Assembly (NCBI GenBank): GCA_963798455.1
Contig: CAWCTD010000003.1
Span: 4,092,001 to 4,156,000, forward strand
Direction of reading: 5' to 3'
DNA: 64,000 bases
Source of the DNA: CAWCTD01 sp963798455
Lineage (GTDB): Bacteria > Acidobacteriota > Terriglobia > Bryobacterales > Bryobacteraceae
A program made the translations under genes and the position numbers. This document shows positions 18,102 to 26,750 of the stretch, in pieces (position 1 is the stretch's first letter; each line of letters opens with the position of its first letter). The notes beneath the pieces were generated by a model. It made no database searches. It was not told where the DNA came from and saw nothing but the letters and a program-made list of their open reading frames with translations.

Positions 18102-19745
18102 TTATTCTTGCCAGCCCCACCAGGTCAGGTATCCGCCGGAGAGGTTCCGGACGATGAAACCGTTTTGCGCGAGGAGCCGTAGAGCATAATAGGAGCGCTG
18201 GCCGACGGCGCAGTTGAGCCAGATCTCGCGGTCGCGGGGCAATTCCGACAACCTCTGACGCAGTTCGTGCAGCGGCAGGTTGACGGCGCCATTAATGTGT
18301 CCTGCTGCGTATTCGTCAGGGTCGCGCACATCGACCACAAGTGCTTCGGTCTCAGCGAGTTTCTCCCACGGGGCGAGTCGCACGTCGCCGCGCAGGACGT
18401 TCGCGGCAATCATCCCCGCAAGATTTACCGGATCCTTGGCGCTGCCAAACTGAGGGGCGTAACATAATTGGCACTCTTCCAGGTCGAAGACTGTCGCGCC
18501 CTTCTGGATCGCCATCGCGATCACGTCGATCCGCTTCTCGACGCCATCTTCCCCCACCGCTTGAGCTCCCAGCACCCGCCCGTCTTGTCCAGCGAAAACG
18601 AGCTTCATGTGGAGAGGCATGGCGCCCGGATAGTAGCTCGCGTGGCTTCCCGGGTGGAGGTAAACCGCCTGGCAGTCCGGGATGCCGGCTTCCCGCAGCC
18701 TTCTCTCCGAGGCGCCGGTCGCGGCCACGGTCATGCCAAAGAAGCCGCAAACGATCGTGGCTTGCGTTCCGCAAAACGAGGCTTCCCGGCCGCTGATCGA
18801 GTCAGCCGCCACCCTGCCCTGGCGGTTGGCCGGACCCGCCAGCGGAACGACCCGCCACTGGCCGGTGACCACATCGCGAACCTCGACCGCGTCGCCCACC
18901 GCCCAGATGCTGGGATCGCTGGTCCGCATGGACTCGTCCACGCGGATGCCGCCTGACTCCCCGATCTCAAGACCCGCGGCCTTCGCCAGCTTCGTCTCCG
19001 GCCTGACGCCGGTCGAAAGGATGACCAGGTCGGCCGCAATCCGGGCTCCTGATTCGGTCCGCACCGAGAGCCGTTCCTGGTCCTCCTCAAAGCCGGTCAC
19101 GCCGTCGCCCAGATGAAGGGACACCCGGTTGGTCTCCAGGTGTCTGCAAACCGGCTCGGCCATTTCGAAATCGAGCATGGGCAGTACCTGCGGCAGCCTG
19201 TCCACGACGCTGACTTTGAGTCCCCGATGGACGAGGTTCTCCGCCATCTCCATCCCGATCAGGCCGGCGCCGACGATGACGGCTGTCTGCGCGGATCGGG
19301 ACTCGATCCAATCCCTGATCCGGCGGCTGTCCGGTATGGTCCTCAGAGCGAAGATCCCCGGCAGGCCGATTCCCGGCAGGGAAGGCCGGATCGGCTCCGC
19401 GCCCGGCGCCAAAACGAGCGCGTCGTACGCTTCATGGCTTACCTGTCCCGTGTGGAGCGCCAGCACCTCGATCTCACGGCGGGACCGATCAATGGCGCGG
19501 ACTTCGTGCTCGGTGCGAACCTCGATGTTGAAGCGTCTCAGGAACAGTTCCGGCGAAGAAACCAGGAGCTTGCTCTCGTCCTGGATGACGTTTCCCACGT
19601 AGTAGGGCAAGCCGCAGTTGGCAAATGCCACAAAGGGGCCGCGGTCGAAAATGATGATCCGCGCACTCTCGTCTATCCGCCGCAACCTGGTGGCGCACGT
19701 GGCGCCGCCTGCGACGCCTCCCACAATAAGAACTCTCTTGTGCAT
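18102..19745 (-). CDS. CoA-disulfide reductase-like flavoprotein fused to rhodanese
   Basis: 547 aa from ATG 19745 (MHKRVLIVGGVAGGATC). Pyridine nucleotide-disulfide oxidoreductase fold with the active Cys in VAFANCGLPYYVGN (about residue 43) and an NAD(P) motif VIVGAGLIGMEMAE. A C-terminal rhodanese domain (about 450-547) has VVDVRDPDEYAAGHI and active Cys LNCAVGQRS. Such CoADR-RHD proteins reduce CoA disulfides, polysulfide or elemental sulfur (Npsr-like). It lies downstream of the siroheme methyltransferase fusion on the same strand with a ~35-bp gap, probably co-transcribed. Confidence 0.88.
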   Translation of the reverse strand: MHKRVLIVGGVAGGATCATRLRRIDESARIIIFDRGPFVAFANCGLPYYVGNVIQDESKLLVSSPELFLRRFNIEVRTEHEVRAIDRSRREIEVLALHTGQVSHEAYDALVLAPGAEPIRPSLPGIGLPGIFALRTIPDSRRIRDWIESRSAQTAVIVGAGLIGMEMAENLVHRGLKVSVVDRLPQVLPMLDFEMAEPVCRHLETNRVSLHLGDGVTGFEEDQERLSVRTESGARIAADLVILSTGVRPETKLAKAAGLEIGESGGIRVDESMRTSDPSIWAVGDAVEVRDVVTGQWRVVPLAGPANRQGRVAADSISGREASFCGTQATIVCGFFGMTVAATGASERRLREAGIPDCQAVYLHPGSHASYYPGAMPLHMKLVFAGQDGRVLGAQAVGEDGVEKRIDVIAMAIQKGATVFDLEECQLCYAPQFGSAKDPVNLAGMIAANVLRGDVRLAPWEKLAETEALVVDVRDPDEYAAGHINGAVNLPLHELRQRLSELPRDREIWLNCAVGQRSYYALRLLAQNGFIVRNLSGGYLTWWGWQE

Positions 19746-19780
19746 AGCTCTCTCGCAACTCCTCGGGAACCCCGCCCCCG

Positions 19781-21478
19781 TCACATTCTCTTGGCGGTAA
19801 CAAGTATTGTGCCGGCTGGGAGAGCTTCCGAGCGAACGTCGGTGAAACCAAGAGCGCCCAACGAATCCCGGAGTCTCCCGACCGACCAGTCCCGGCAGCC
19901 GTCACGGGTGATGCGTCGCACCAGTGCTCCCAGCGTCACCTCCGGGGGCGGAAGAACGCCCGCGGGCAGGAAACTGTCGTGCAGGACCAGCAACCCGTTT
20001 CTCTTCAAGACCGAGGTCGCCGCTTCGAGCATCCGGTCGAGCTCGCCTCGCTGGCAGGAGGCGAGCAGTCCCGACAATAGAACCGCGCCGTATTGGCCTC
20101 CGCTGGGAAGCGGCTGTCCAAGGAACGGGTTTACCGCACGGAAATCCGCCTGTGGACAGTGCCGCTCCAGCACTTCACCGTATGCGTCACCGCCCCATCC
20201 CAAGAGCAGGATAGGGCTGCGCCCGGCCAGATCCAGCTTTTCCACCACCGCGGGAGCAGCGAAGCGAGCCAAGGACTCGCAGGCATCTTGGTAGAGATCC
20301 AACTCTCCTCCCGGAGACAGATCTCCCCGGCCGTTGAGGACGTACTGGGCCAGATCCTCCCAGCAGTCAGACTGCCCGGACAAGTAGAGGACCGCGGCTC
20401 TCAGGCTCCGGGGCGAGTCGCTTCTCAAGTAGTGCGAGGCCAGCTCCAGATTCCGGTATCCATCCGAGCCGGTCTCAAGCAAGCCAATGGCCACGAGATT
20501 GTTCAGGATCTCACCGAGCGCTGCCGGATCAAGGCCGAGGCAGGAACCAAGTTCCGCCGCCGGCCTGAACTCCTCCAGCTTGTCGAAGAGCCCAAGTGCG
20601 AGGGCCAGCCTCAGCACTTGGCTCCCGATGCCCGCGGTGGCGAGGCGGAGCAACTGGTCGGGCGCGGGGGCAGGATCGAAACGTGAGCTGCCGTCCGGGC
20701 GGCGCCGGAGATCGCGCTGAGAATTCTTCAGCTTGTCCCGCAGGCGAACCACTTCTCCCACTACCAGTGTCGCCGGAGGCTTGACTTCCGCGAGGCGCAC
20801 CGCCTCGGCGATGTCCGCCAGAGTGCTGGTAACCACTTGTTCGTTGTGCCAGTACGCCATCTGAATCATCGCCGCCGGCGTCCCGGGATCTTTGCCATGC
20901 TCGATGAGCCTCCGAGCGATAGCGGCCGCGTTGTTGACGCCCATGAGGAAGACGAGCGTTCCGACACGGCTGAGAGCCTCCCAGTCCAGCCCGCTGGCCT
21001 CTGTCTTGGCTTCGTGGCCGGTCACGACCGTCACTGAGGACGCTAAATCCCGATGGGTCACCGCAATACCGGCGCTCATGGGAGCGGCAAGCGCCGATGA
21101 TACGCCCGGAACGACCTCGAAGGGCACCCCGTGATCGGCCAGGTACTCGGCCTCCTCGCCGCCGCGGCCAAACACGAACGGATCGCCCCCTTTGAGGCGG
21201 ACCACCTTCTTCCCTTCGTTCGCTTTCCTCACCAGGAGTTCGTGAATCTCCATCTGACGCGACTCGTGCCGCCCAACCGGCTTGCCCATGTAGATCCGTT
21301 CCGCGCTGGGCTTGGCGAGCGTGAGCACCTCTTCCTGGATCAGCCGGTCATAGACCACCACATCGGCGCTGCTCAACAGTTGCGCGGCTTTGATCGTGAG
21401 TAGCTCGGGATGGCCCGGTCCGGCGCCCACTATATAGACTTTGCCGGGCTGAGCGGTGAGGCTGGCGGGGTCATTCAT
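19781..21478 (-). CDS. Uroporphyrinogen-III C-methyltransferase fused to a methyltransferase-like domain
   Basis: 565 aa. Residues ~1-250 are a SUMT/CobA domain (VYIVGAGPGHPELLT, VRLKGGDPFVFGRGGEEAEY), which makes precorrin-2 for siroheme. After a charged linker at ~255, residues ~275-565 resemble an O-methyltransferase: a winged-helix dimerisation part (GLDPAALGEILNNLVAIGLLE) and a Rossmann part. Its SAM loop reads ILLLGWGGDAYGE, a departure from the usual GxGxG. Siroheme is the DsrAB cofactor, so the first domain fits the neighbourhood. The second may be a degenerate or specialised methyltransferase. The start is ATG 21478 or the adjacent GTG. Confidence 0.85.
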   Translation of the reverse strand: MNDPASLTAQPGKVYIVGAGPGHPELLTIKAAQLLSSADVVVYDRLIQEEVLTLAKPSAERIYMGKPVGRHESRQMEIHELLVRKANEGKKVVRLKGGDPFVFGRGGEEAEYLADHGVPFEVVPGVSSALAAPMSAGIAVTHRDLASSVTVVTGHEAKTEASGLDWEALSRVGTLVFLMGVNNAAAIARRLIEHGKDPGTPAAMIQMAYWHNEQVVTSTLADIAEAVRLAEVKPPATLVVGEVVRLRDKLKNSQRDLRRRPDGSSRFDPAPAPDQLLRLATAGIGSQVLRLALALGLFDKLEEFRPAAELGSCLGLDPAALGEILNNLVAIGLLETGSDGYRNLELASHYLRSDSPRSLRAAVLYLSGQSDCWEDLAQYVLNGRGDLSPGGELDLYQDACESLARFAAPAVVEKLDLAGRSPILLLGWGGDAYGEVLERHCPQADFRAVNPFLGQPLPSGGQYGAVLLSGLLASCQRGELDRMLEAATSVLKRNGLLVLHDSFLPAGVLPPPEVTLGALVRRITRDGCRDWSVGRLRDSLGALGFTDVRSEALPAGTILVTAKRM

Positions 21479-21570
21479 CACTGCGTAAAGACACTATGCG
21501 GGCTAGGCACTCATGATATCATAGTCGCAAACCTGCGGAAACCATCGGCAAGACAGGAGGCACAGCGATC
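21479..21570. promoter_or_regulatory. Divergent spacer with a perfect ATGATATCAT palindrome
   Basis: 92 bp between the start of the SUMT fusion (minus) and the kinase-like gene (plus). A perfect 10-bp palindrome ATGATATCAT at 21513-21522 stands near the middle and is a candidate operator shared by the two divergent units. AGGAGG at 21555 is the plus-strand ribosome-binding site. No clear -35/-10 pair was assigned. Confidence 0.5.
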
Positions 21571-22383
21571 ATGTCTGTTATCACCATCTCCAGGGGTTCC
21601 TTCAGCGGCGGAAAGATGCTGGCGGAATCCCTCGCCGCCAGGCTCGGGTTCCGTTGCATCGACCGGGACGTCATCGTGGAGAGAGCGGCCGCCAGTGGAG
21701 TCTCCCAGGACGAATTGCTGGATGCGCTCCTGAAGCCGCCCACCTTTCTGGAGCGGTTCAGCCACAAACGATACCTCTACCTGACCCTGATCCAGGCTGC
21801 TCTCACCGAAGAAGTCCGGACGGGCAAGGTCGTTTACCACGGCAACGCCGGGCATCTCCTGCTCAAAGCGGCCAGCCCGGTGCTGCGCGTGCGAATCATC
21901 GCCCCCCTCGAGTTCCGGCTGGCGATGGTACAGGAACGCCTGAAGCTCAGTCGCCAAGAGGGGCTGGCTTACGTCCAGAAGGTCGATGAGGGCCGGCGGA
22001 AGTGGACCCACTTCCTGTACGGGGTGGACTGGGAAGATCCCGCCCTCTACGATCTCGTGATCAACCTGGAACACATGAACATTCAGGAGGCCTGCGACGT
22101 GCTCGAGGCCGTCGTGGAGCAGCAGACCTGCTTCGAGTTCACCAGTGAATGCCAGGCCACAATGGACGATCTGGCGCTCGCCAGCCGTATCCGGGCGAAC
22201 CTGGCCCTCAACCCGTCCACATCGCACCTTGAAGTGGAGGTGACGGCCTCCCACGGCGCCGTTCGAATCAAAGGCAAGCTCACCACCCCGGATGAACTGG
22301 AAGAGGTAAGAAGCGTGGCCATCGCCGTCGCTGGCTTGACCAGTCTTAATGTGGACGAACTGGTGCCCGCCGTGCACGTGTAG
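21571..22383 (+). CDS. Cytidylate-kinase-like protein with C-terminal BON-like domain (paralog 1)
   Basis: 270 aa. Start ATG with AGGAGG upstream. Residues 1-190 follow the cytidylate-kinase-like family (PF13189): MSVITISRGSFSGGKMLAESLAARLG, where the P-loop is atypical (SRGSFSGG), and a lid region with LSRQEGLAYVQKVDEGRRKW. Residues ~195-270 resemble a BON domain (DLALASRIRANLALNPSTS, then VRIKGKLTTPDELEEV). No function is established. A second copy lies at 36118-36984. Similar proteins recur in sulfate-reducer sulfur clusters as I recall, which suggests a signalling role. Confidence 0.75.
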   Translation: MSVITISRGSFSGGKMLAESLAARLGFRCIDRDVIVERAAASGVSQDELLDALLKPPTFLERFSHKRYLYLTLIQAALTEEVRTGKVVYHGNAGHLLLKAASPVLRVRIIAPLEFRLAMVQERLKLSRQEGLAYVQKVDEGRRKWTHFLYGVDWEDPALYDLVINLEHMNIQEACDVLEAVVEQQTCFEFTSECQATMDDLALASRIRANLALNPSTSHLEVEVTASHGAVRIKGKLTTPDELEEVRSVAIAVAGLTSLNVDELVPAVHV

Positions 22384-22466
22384 TTCTTCTGTCGCATTTG
22401 TCCGGAACCGTCGAAACCGCCGAGAACGTGATTTCCTGCATATTCAGTCATTCAGGCCCGATTGTG

Positions 22467-22564
22467 CAAAAAAGTCTTGCGCTAAGAGTTAATCGGGTTT
22501 AAATTGTACTTGGTCAAGTAAATTGCAAGGGCCTGAACCATGACTTCCGGGGTCATATTTGACT
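22467..22564 (+). promoter_or_regulatory. Regulatory block copy B upstream of the first TauE gene
   Basis: Inverted second copy of the block in front of the MarR-type gene. It contains a good dyad TACTTG-GT-CAAGTA at 22507-22520 (6-base arms), centred in AT-rich sequence. The match even includes the first ~10 codons of the long MarR reading, but here that frame is not continued as a MarR gene. The arrangement suggests that the TauE transporter unit shares a regulator with the apr/qmo/dsr operon. Confidence 0.7.
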
Positions 22565-22603
22565 CTTGCGGTAAAGTTAAGGCCGGACAAGCGAGGCCGG
22601 AAC

Positions 22604-23626
22604 ATGTCGATTTTCCTGCCGGTCGCGGGGATCAGCATCAACCTGTTCCTTCTGGTTGGAGCAGGCTCGATGGTGGGCTTCCTCTCGGGGCTTCTGGGAG
22701 TGGGAGGAGGTTTTCTTCTCACTCCGATCCTGATGATGATCGGCATCCCCCCCACCATCGCAGCCGCGTCGGACTCCTGCCAGATCATAGCAGCGTCCTC
22801 CTCCGGGGTCGCGGCCCACTTCCGGCTGGGCAACGTGGATTACAAGATGGGCAGCATCTTGCTGCTCGGGGGCCTGCTGGGATCGGCCATCGGTGTGGAG
22901 GTGATCAAGGCCCTGCGGACCCTAGGCAACGCCGATCTGCTGATCACGGCCACATATATCATCGTCCTGGGCGGCGTCGGAGGAACCATGCTCATCGGCA
23001 GCCTTCGATCGCTGCGACGCGGGACGGTAGTGGTCAAAGCGCAGAGGCCGGCCCAGAAGCAACGTCTGTTGAGCCGGCTCCCGTTTCAGATGGACTTTCC
23101 GCACTCCAGAGTGAGGCATTCGGTCTTTGTTCCTTTTGCGCTCTGTACCCTGGTTGGAGTCCTGGCTGCCATCATGGGGGTGGGCGGCGGCTTCATCATG
23201 GTGCCGATGATGGTCTACCTGCTGCGGATGCCCCCGCACGTGGCGGTCGGTACAGACTTGTTCCAGATCCTGTTCACGTGCGCCGGGGTGACCTTCCTGC
23301 AGGCCACAAGAAACCAGACCGTGGATCTTGTCCTGGCGCTGCTCCTGGCGGCGGGCTCCACGGTCGGCGCTCAAATCGGGGCGCGCGTGTCTCGTTACCT
23401 GCGCGGGGAGCAACTGCTGATCCTGCTCGCCATCCTTGCCCTGGCCATGACATTCAAGATGCTGGTCGGGCTTGTTCTCACCCCGGCGAACCTCCTCCAA
23501 CCGGCCAGCGGACACGCCTATGTGAGCCCGAGCCACCACCAGATGTTTATCGCATCGGGGCGGGAGCCGGGACCGGCGCCGCCCTGGCTTCCCGCGTTCG
23601 TGTACCACCGGGGATTCGGAGGTTGA
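22604..23626 (+). CDS. TauE/SafE-family transporter 1
   Basis: 340 aa from ATG 22604 (MSIFLPVAGISINL) with GAGG about 10 bases upstream. An eight-helix TauE/SafE transporter: two repeats each carrying the Gly-rich signature (GLLGVGGGFLLTP and IMGVGGGFIMVPMM), joined by a basic loop. Family members export sulfite, sulfoacetate or other sulfur anions, or import sulfur compounds. It heads a unit of transporter-linked genes running to the PEP-type protein and is preceded by regulatory block copy B. Confidence 0.85.
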   Translation: MSIFLPVAGISINLFLLVGAGSMVGFLSGLLGVGGGFLLTPILMMIGIPPTIAAASDSCQIIAASSSGVAAHFRLGNVDYKMGSILLLGGLLGSAIGVEVIKALRTLGNADLLITATYIIVLGGVGGTMLIGSLRSLRRGTVVVKAQRPAQKQRLLSRLPFQMDFPHSRVRHSVFVPFALCTLVGVLAAIMGVGGGFIMVPMMVYLLRMPPHVAVGTDLFQILFTCAGVTFLQATRNQTVDLVLALLLAAGSTVGAQIGARVSRYLRGEQLLILLAILALAMTFKMLVGLVLTPANLLQPASGHAYVSPSHHQMFIASGREPGPAPPWLPAFVYHRGFGG

Positions 23627-23629
23627 ATC

Positions 23630-23926
23630 ATGCCTTTTCGAAAGATGAGATTAGCCGGGCTGGCGACGCTGGCCCTCATGTTCCTGCCTGCTCTCGCTTC
23701 CGGAGCCTCTAGCGAGGAAAGCCCGATTGTCTTCGTCGCCGACTCCCGCGGGCTGACGGGCTGGCGCGCATGGTGTACTAACCTTTACAACGAGAACCTT
23801 TTTTACTTCGCGCTCCTGACGGTGATCACGATTCCGGTCCTGGCGTTTATTCTGGGTTCGATCACCAACTTCTTTCTGTCGCGAAGCGGCATTGACTTGA
23901 AATCGCGTGTACTGGCGGAGCACTAG
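23630..23926 (+). CDS. Small single-helix membrane protein between TauE genes
   Basis: 98 aa. A cleavable signal peptide is likely (hydrophobic 8-22, then ALASGASS), followed by a short periplasmic part and one transmembrane helix (FYFALLTVITIPVLAFILG) ending in a basic tail. It starts 3 bp after the first TauE gene and precedes the second by 18 bp. I do not recognise a family. It may be an accessory subunit of the paired transporters. Confidence 0.6.
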   Translation: MPFRKMRLAGLATLALMFLPALASGASSEESPIVFVADSRGLTGWRAWCTNLYNENLFYFALLTVITIPVLAFILGSITNFFLSRSGIDLKSRVLAEH

Positions 23927-23944
23927 CTCAGGAGGAACGATCCC

Positions 23945-25024
23945 GTGGATTGGCTATTCGTGCAGATGCCCATTGCGGGCATCCACATATTCTGGCCGGG
24001 CCTGCTCATCCTGGGCCTCGGCGTTGGCATCATAGGAAGTTTCTTCGGCATGGGCGGAGGGTGGATGGTCACGCCGGGCTTGAACATCCTGGGTTTCCCC
24101 ATGGCGTTCGCCATCGGCACCGACATCACTCACATGGCCGGCAATTCGCTCATCTCCACCATGCGGCACTCCAAGTTCGGCAACGTGGACTACAAGTTGG
24201 GCCTCGTCATGGCGCTGGGCACGGTGGGCGGATTCGAGACGGGGGCCCAGATGATCATGTGGCTGGAGCGGATCGGCAAAGTCGACCTTATCGTCCGCGT
24301 GGGATACCTCATCTTGCTTAGTCTGATCGCATGGGTGGTGTTTACCGATGTTTATCAGCTACGCAAGAGGCACAAAGAGGATCTCGCCTCCGGCAACCCG
24401 AAGCAGGCGGTGCCGGCGGGAGGAATTCAATGGTACCGGACCTTTCAGAAGATAAAGATTCCGCCCATGGTTCACTTCAATCGTGCCGGCATCTATTGTT
24501 CAGCCTGGCTGCCTATCTCGGTCAGCTTCATGACCGGCTGGCTGGCGGGTATCCTGGGCATCGGCGGCGGCCTGATCCGGATGCCGGCTCTGATCTATCT
24601 TGTCGGCGTCCCCACCCATGTGGCTGTGGGCACGGACTTATTTGAAGTTGTCCTGTCCGCCCTGTACGGCGCCGGCACTTATACGTACAAAGGCCGGACG
24701 GAACTGGTAGCGGCCGTGATCATGCTGGTGGGCGCTTCTATAGGCGCCCAGATCGGCTCGGTGGCGACAAAGTACGTCAAGGGATACGGCATCCGGGTCT
24801 TCTTCGGGGTCGCCGTAGTGGGCTGCGCGCTCTCCATCGCGTTCAAGCTGGTCTCCTCGTACTTCCCGGAGGTGAGGCGTCTGTTTGACAACGCCGCGGC
24901 CGTCCTCATCCTCATCATGATCTCCGGCCTCTCCCTGTTTATCTTCCTCAAGTTTCTTAGAGGAGCGCGGGAGGAACTGGCGCTCAAAAAAGCCATGAGC
25001 CGTGCCAGTGTCGCCGGCAGTTAG
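23945..25024 (+). CDS. TauE/SafE-family transporter 2
   Basis: 359 aa from GTG 23945 with CAGGAGGAACG upstream. Both halves of the TauE/SafE fold carry the Gly motif (FFGMGGGWMVTPGL and ILGIGGGLIRMPAL). It shares the VAVGTDLF and GAQIG signatures with transporter 1, so the two are paralogs and may work together. Likely cytoplasmic-membrane movement of sulfite or another sulfur anion; substrate unknown. Confidence 0.85.
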   Translation: MDWLFVQMPIAGIHIFWPGLLILGLGVGIIGSFFGMGGGWMVTPGLNILGFPMAFAIGTDITHMAGNSLISTMRHSKFGNVDYKLGLVMALGTVGGFETGAQMIMWLERIGKVDLIVRVGYLILLSLIAWVVFTDVYQLRKRHKEDLASGNPKQAVPAGGIQWYRTFQKIKIPPMVHFNRAGIYCSAWLPISVSFMTGWLAGILGIGGGLIRMPALIYLVGVPTHVAVGTDLFEVVLSALYGAGTYTYKGRTELVAAVIMLVGASIGAQIGSVATKYVKGYGIRVFFGVAVVGCALSIAFKLVSSYFPEVRRLFDNAAAVLILIMISGLSLFIFLKFLRGAREELALKKAMSRASVAGS

Positions 25025-25053
25025 GAAAGGGTTTGCACGGAAGGAGGCCTGTA

Positions 25054-25644
25054 ATGGCGCTCGTTAGAAAGCGACTCGTTCTCCCGGGAGTTGCCTGCCT
25101 GGCTCTCCTGGCGGGCTGCGGCAAATTTGGCAAGGTAAACCAGGGCCGCGTGGTTGAATACGATGCCGCCCGAGGCCTGGTTACGCTCATTTCCGAGTCC
25201 AGCCCCCAGGACCGGTCATCTCTCAGGTACGGCGTCCTGCCTCCGGTCACGATCCAGGTTCCCGATGACCCCGCACAGATGGGACCGGCCCCCAAAGCTG
25301 GCAAGCTGATGTTCCTGGACAGCCCGAACCGGAAGCTGGTGATTTTCGATGCCCGCGCCCAATCCTTTGAGACCATACCCTACAACTTGGTCGAACAGCG
25401 GGATGGTGTTTTTGCGGACGATCCTTCCCTTAAGGGAGCCACCTTCCCGAAGGTCGACCGTGTCCGGAAGACCATCACGTTGTACTCCCCCCAACGGCGG
25501 CAACTGGTCACATTCACGATTCCGGACGAGTACTTTGGGCTGCCGACGGACACATGGAAAGCGGGGGACGAAGTTCGCTACTACTACAAAGACCCGCACA
25601 AGGCGCTGCGGCTCATGAATGTCACCAGCAGCGCCGGTCTCTGA
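25054..25644 (+). CDS. Lipoprotein resembling DUF4881
   Basis: 196 aa from ATG 25054, preceded by AAGGAGG. Lipobox LLAGC gives a Cys at about residue 20. The mature part is mostly beta (VVEYDAARGLVTLISES, then VRKTITLYSPQRRQLVTF). It resembles DUF4881 proteins that I recall near TauE genes in Desulfovibrio-type sulfate reducers. Probably periplasm-facing and membrane-tethered. Function unknown. Confidence 0.65.
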   Translation: MALVRKRLVLPGVACLALLAGCGKFGKVNQGRVVEYDAARGLVTLISESSPQDRSSLRYGVLPPVTIQVPDDPAQMGPAPKAGKLMFLDSPNRKLVIFDARAQSFETIPYNLVEQRDGVFADDPSLKGATFPKVDRVRKTITLYSPQRRQLVTFTIPDEYFGLPTDTWKAGDEVRYYYKDPHKALRLMNVTSSAGL

Positions 25645-25670
25645 CTCGAGCATCGAAGCGGACCAGTAAC

Positions 25671-25934
25671 ATGCATTCCGAGAGCGGCACAAAGCGAGGT
25701 CGGGGACGGGTCGCGGCGATCGTTGTCCTCGATATTGCCATGCTCATCGAGCTGGCGGTAGCGATGTATTTCGCCAACCAGCGCCATTCCGATTTCACCG
25801 TTGTTTTTCTGAAAACGTTCTTCGGGCTGCTCATCCCCACGCTGCTGTTGTGGCGCCAGGGGGTGAAGAAGATACTCTCGAATCCGTGTGACCGAAAGGC
25901 CGGCGGCGGCCTGCCGGCGGGAGAACAGCCATGA
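25671..25934 (+). CDS. Small inner-membrane protein
   Basis: 87 aa from ATG 25671. A basic N-terminus (TKRGRGR) is followed by two hydrophobic segments (VAAIVVLDIAMLIELAVAMYFA and TVVFLKTFFGLLIPTLLLW), a two-helix hairpin. The end overlaps the next start by 4 bp (ATGA), so it is co-translated with the TIGR02186-like protein. No family recognised. Confidence 0.6.
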   Translation: MHSESGTKRGRGRVAAIVVLDIAMLIELAVAMYFANQRHSDFTVVFLKTFFGLLIPTLLLWRQGVKKILSNPCDRKAGGGLPAGEQP

Positions 25935-26737
25935 AGATCGCCACCCCGCGGCTGGCGCTCGGGTTTGTGTCCTTCTTGCTGTTCGCCCAGCGCGCCGCGG
26001 TGCCGGCTGACGGAGTGGGGGAGCCTGTCGTCAGACTGACGCCGGAGCGAATCGAGATGGGCTCCTTTTACAGCGGCGCACGGCTCAGAATCGAAGGCAT
26101 GGTCGGCCCCGGCTCCAAGGCGATCGTAGTCGTGCGGGGATCCGACAGGAAGGAATCGTTCAACACGAAGGCGAGGTTCGGACTCATCTGGGCAACCTCG
26201 GGCAAAGTGGAGATCTCGGGAGGACCTTCGCTGTTCCTCTGCTTCAGCCCGGAGCCCGTCAGCGCGCTGCTCGACGCCGGGGTGATCCGGCGAAGTCTTC
26301 TCGATGAGGCGTCTATCCTGACCCGCCTGCGGGTCGATCCAGAGCAGGCAGCAGATACGGCGGGCCCCATCCGGTCCCACTTCCTGGATCTGAAGAAAGC
26401 GGACGGCCTGTATCAGGTGTTCCCCCAAAGTTTGAAGATGGGCGAACCTCGCGCTGGCGGCACGCCGTTCTCCGTCGAGTTCCTCTGGCCCAAGCTAGCC
26501 CCGCCAGCATCCTACACGGTCAAGGTTTTGGAGTGCCGTGACCGGGCCGTCAGCCGGGAATCCTCTGTGCCTCTGCAGGTAGTGAAGGTTGGATTCCCGG
26601 AGAGTTTCGCGGTTTTGGCGAATCAACACGCGCCGCTGTATGGGATTCTGGCCGTGCTGGCAGCGGCCTCAGCGGGCTTTGCGATCGACTTTCTCGCATC
26701 GAGGCTGTTCGGCAGAAAGCGGCGAGTGGCTCACTGA
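25931..26737 (+). CDS. TauE-associated transmembrane protein (TIGR02186/Alph_Pro_TM-like)
   Basis: 268 aa. Signal peptide (LALGFVSFLLFAQRAAVPAD), a beta-rich periplasmic domain starting LTPERIEMGSFYSGARLRIEG with VVVRG, and a C-terminal helix (YGILAVLAAASAGFAIDFLA) before a basic cytoplasmic end. This matches the family that accompanies TauE/SafE transporters. It is the last of five genes assigned to the transporter unit. Confidence 0.75.
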   Translation: MKIATPRLALGFVSFLLFAQRAAVPADGVGEPVVRLTPERIEMGSFYSGARLRIEGMVGPGSKAIVVVRGSDRKESFNTKARFGLIWATSGKVEISGGPSLFLCFSPEPVSALLDAGVIRRSLLDEASILTRLRVDPEQAADTAGPIRSHFLDLKKADGLYQVFPQSLKMGEPRAGGTPFSVEFLWPKLAPPASYTVKVLECRDRAVSRESSVPLQVVKVGFPESFAVLANQHAPLYGILAVLAAASAGFAIDFLASRLFGRKRRVAH

Positions 26738-26750
26738 TCGGAATAGAATA

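Noticed and set aside
22540..22603. Small gene starting at the ATG inside regulatory block copy B
   Set aside because: It only copies the first codons of the long MarR reading, then runs out of phase into the TauE gene without a domain.
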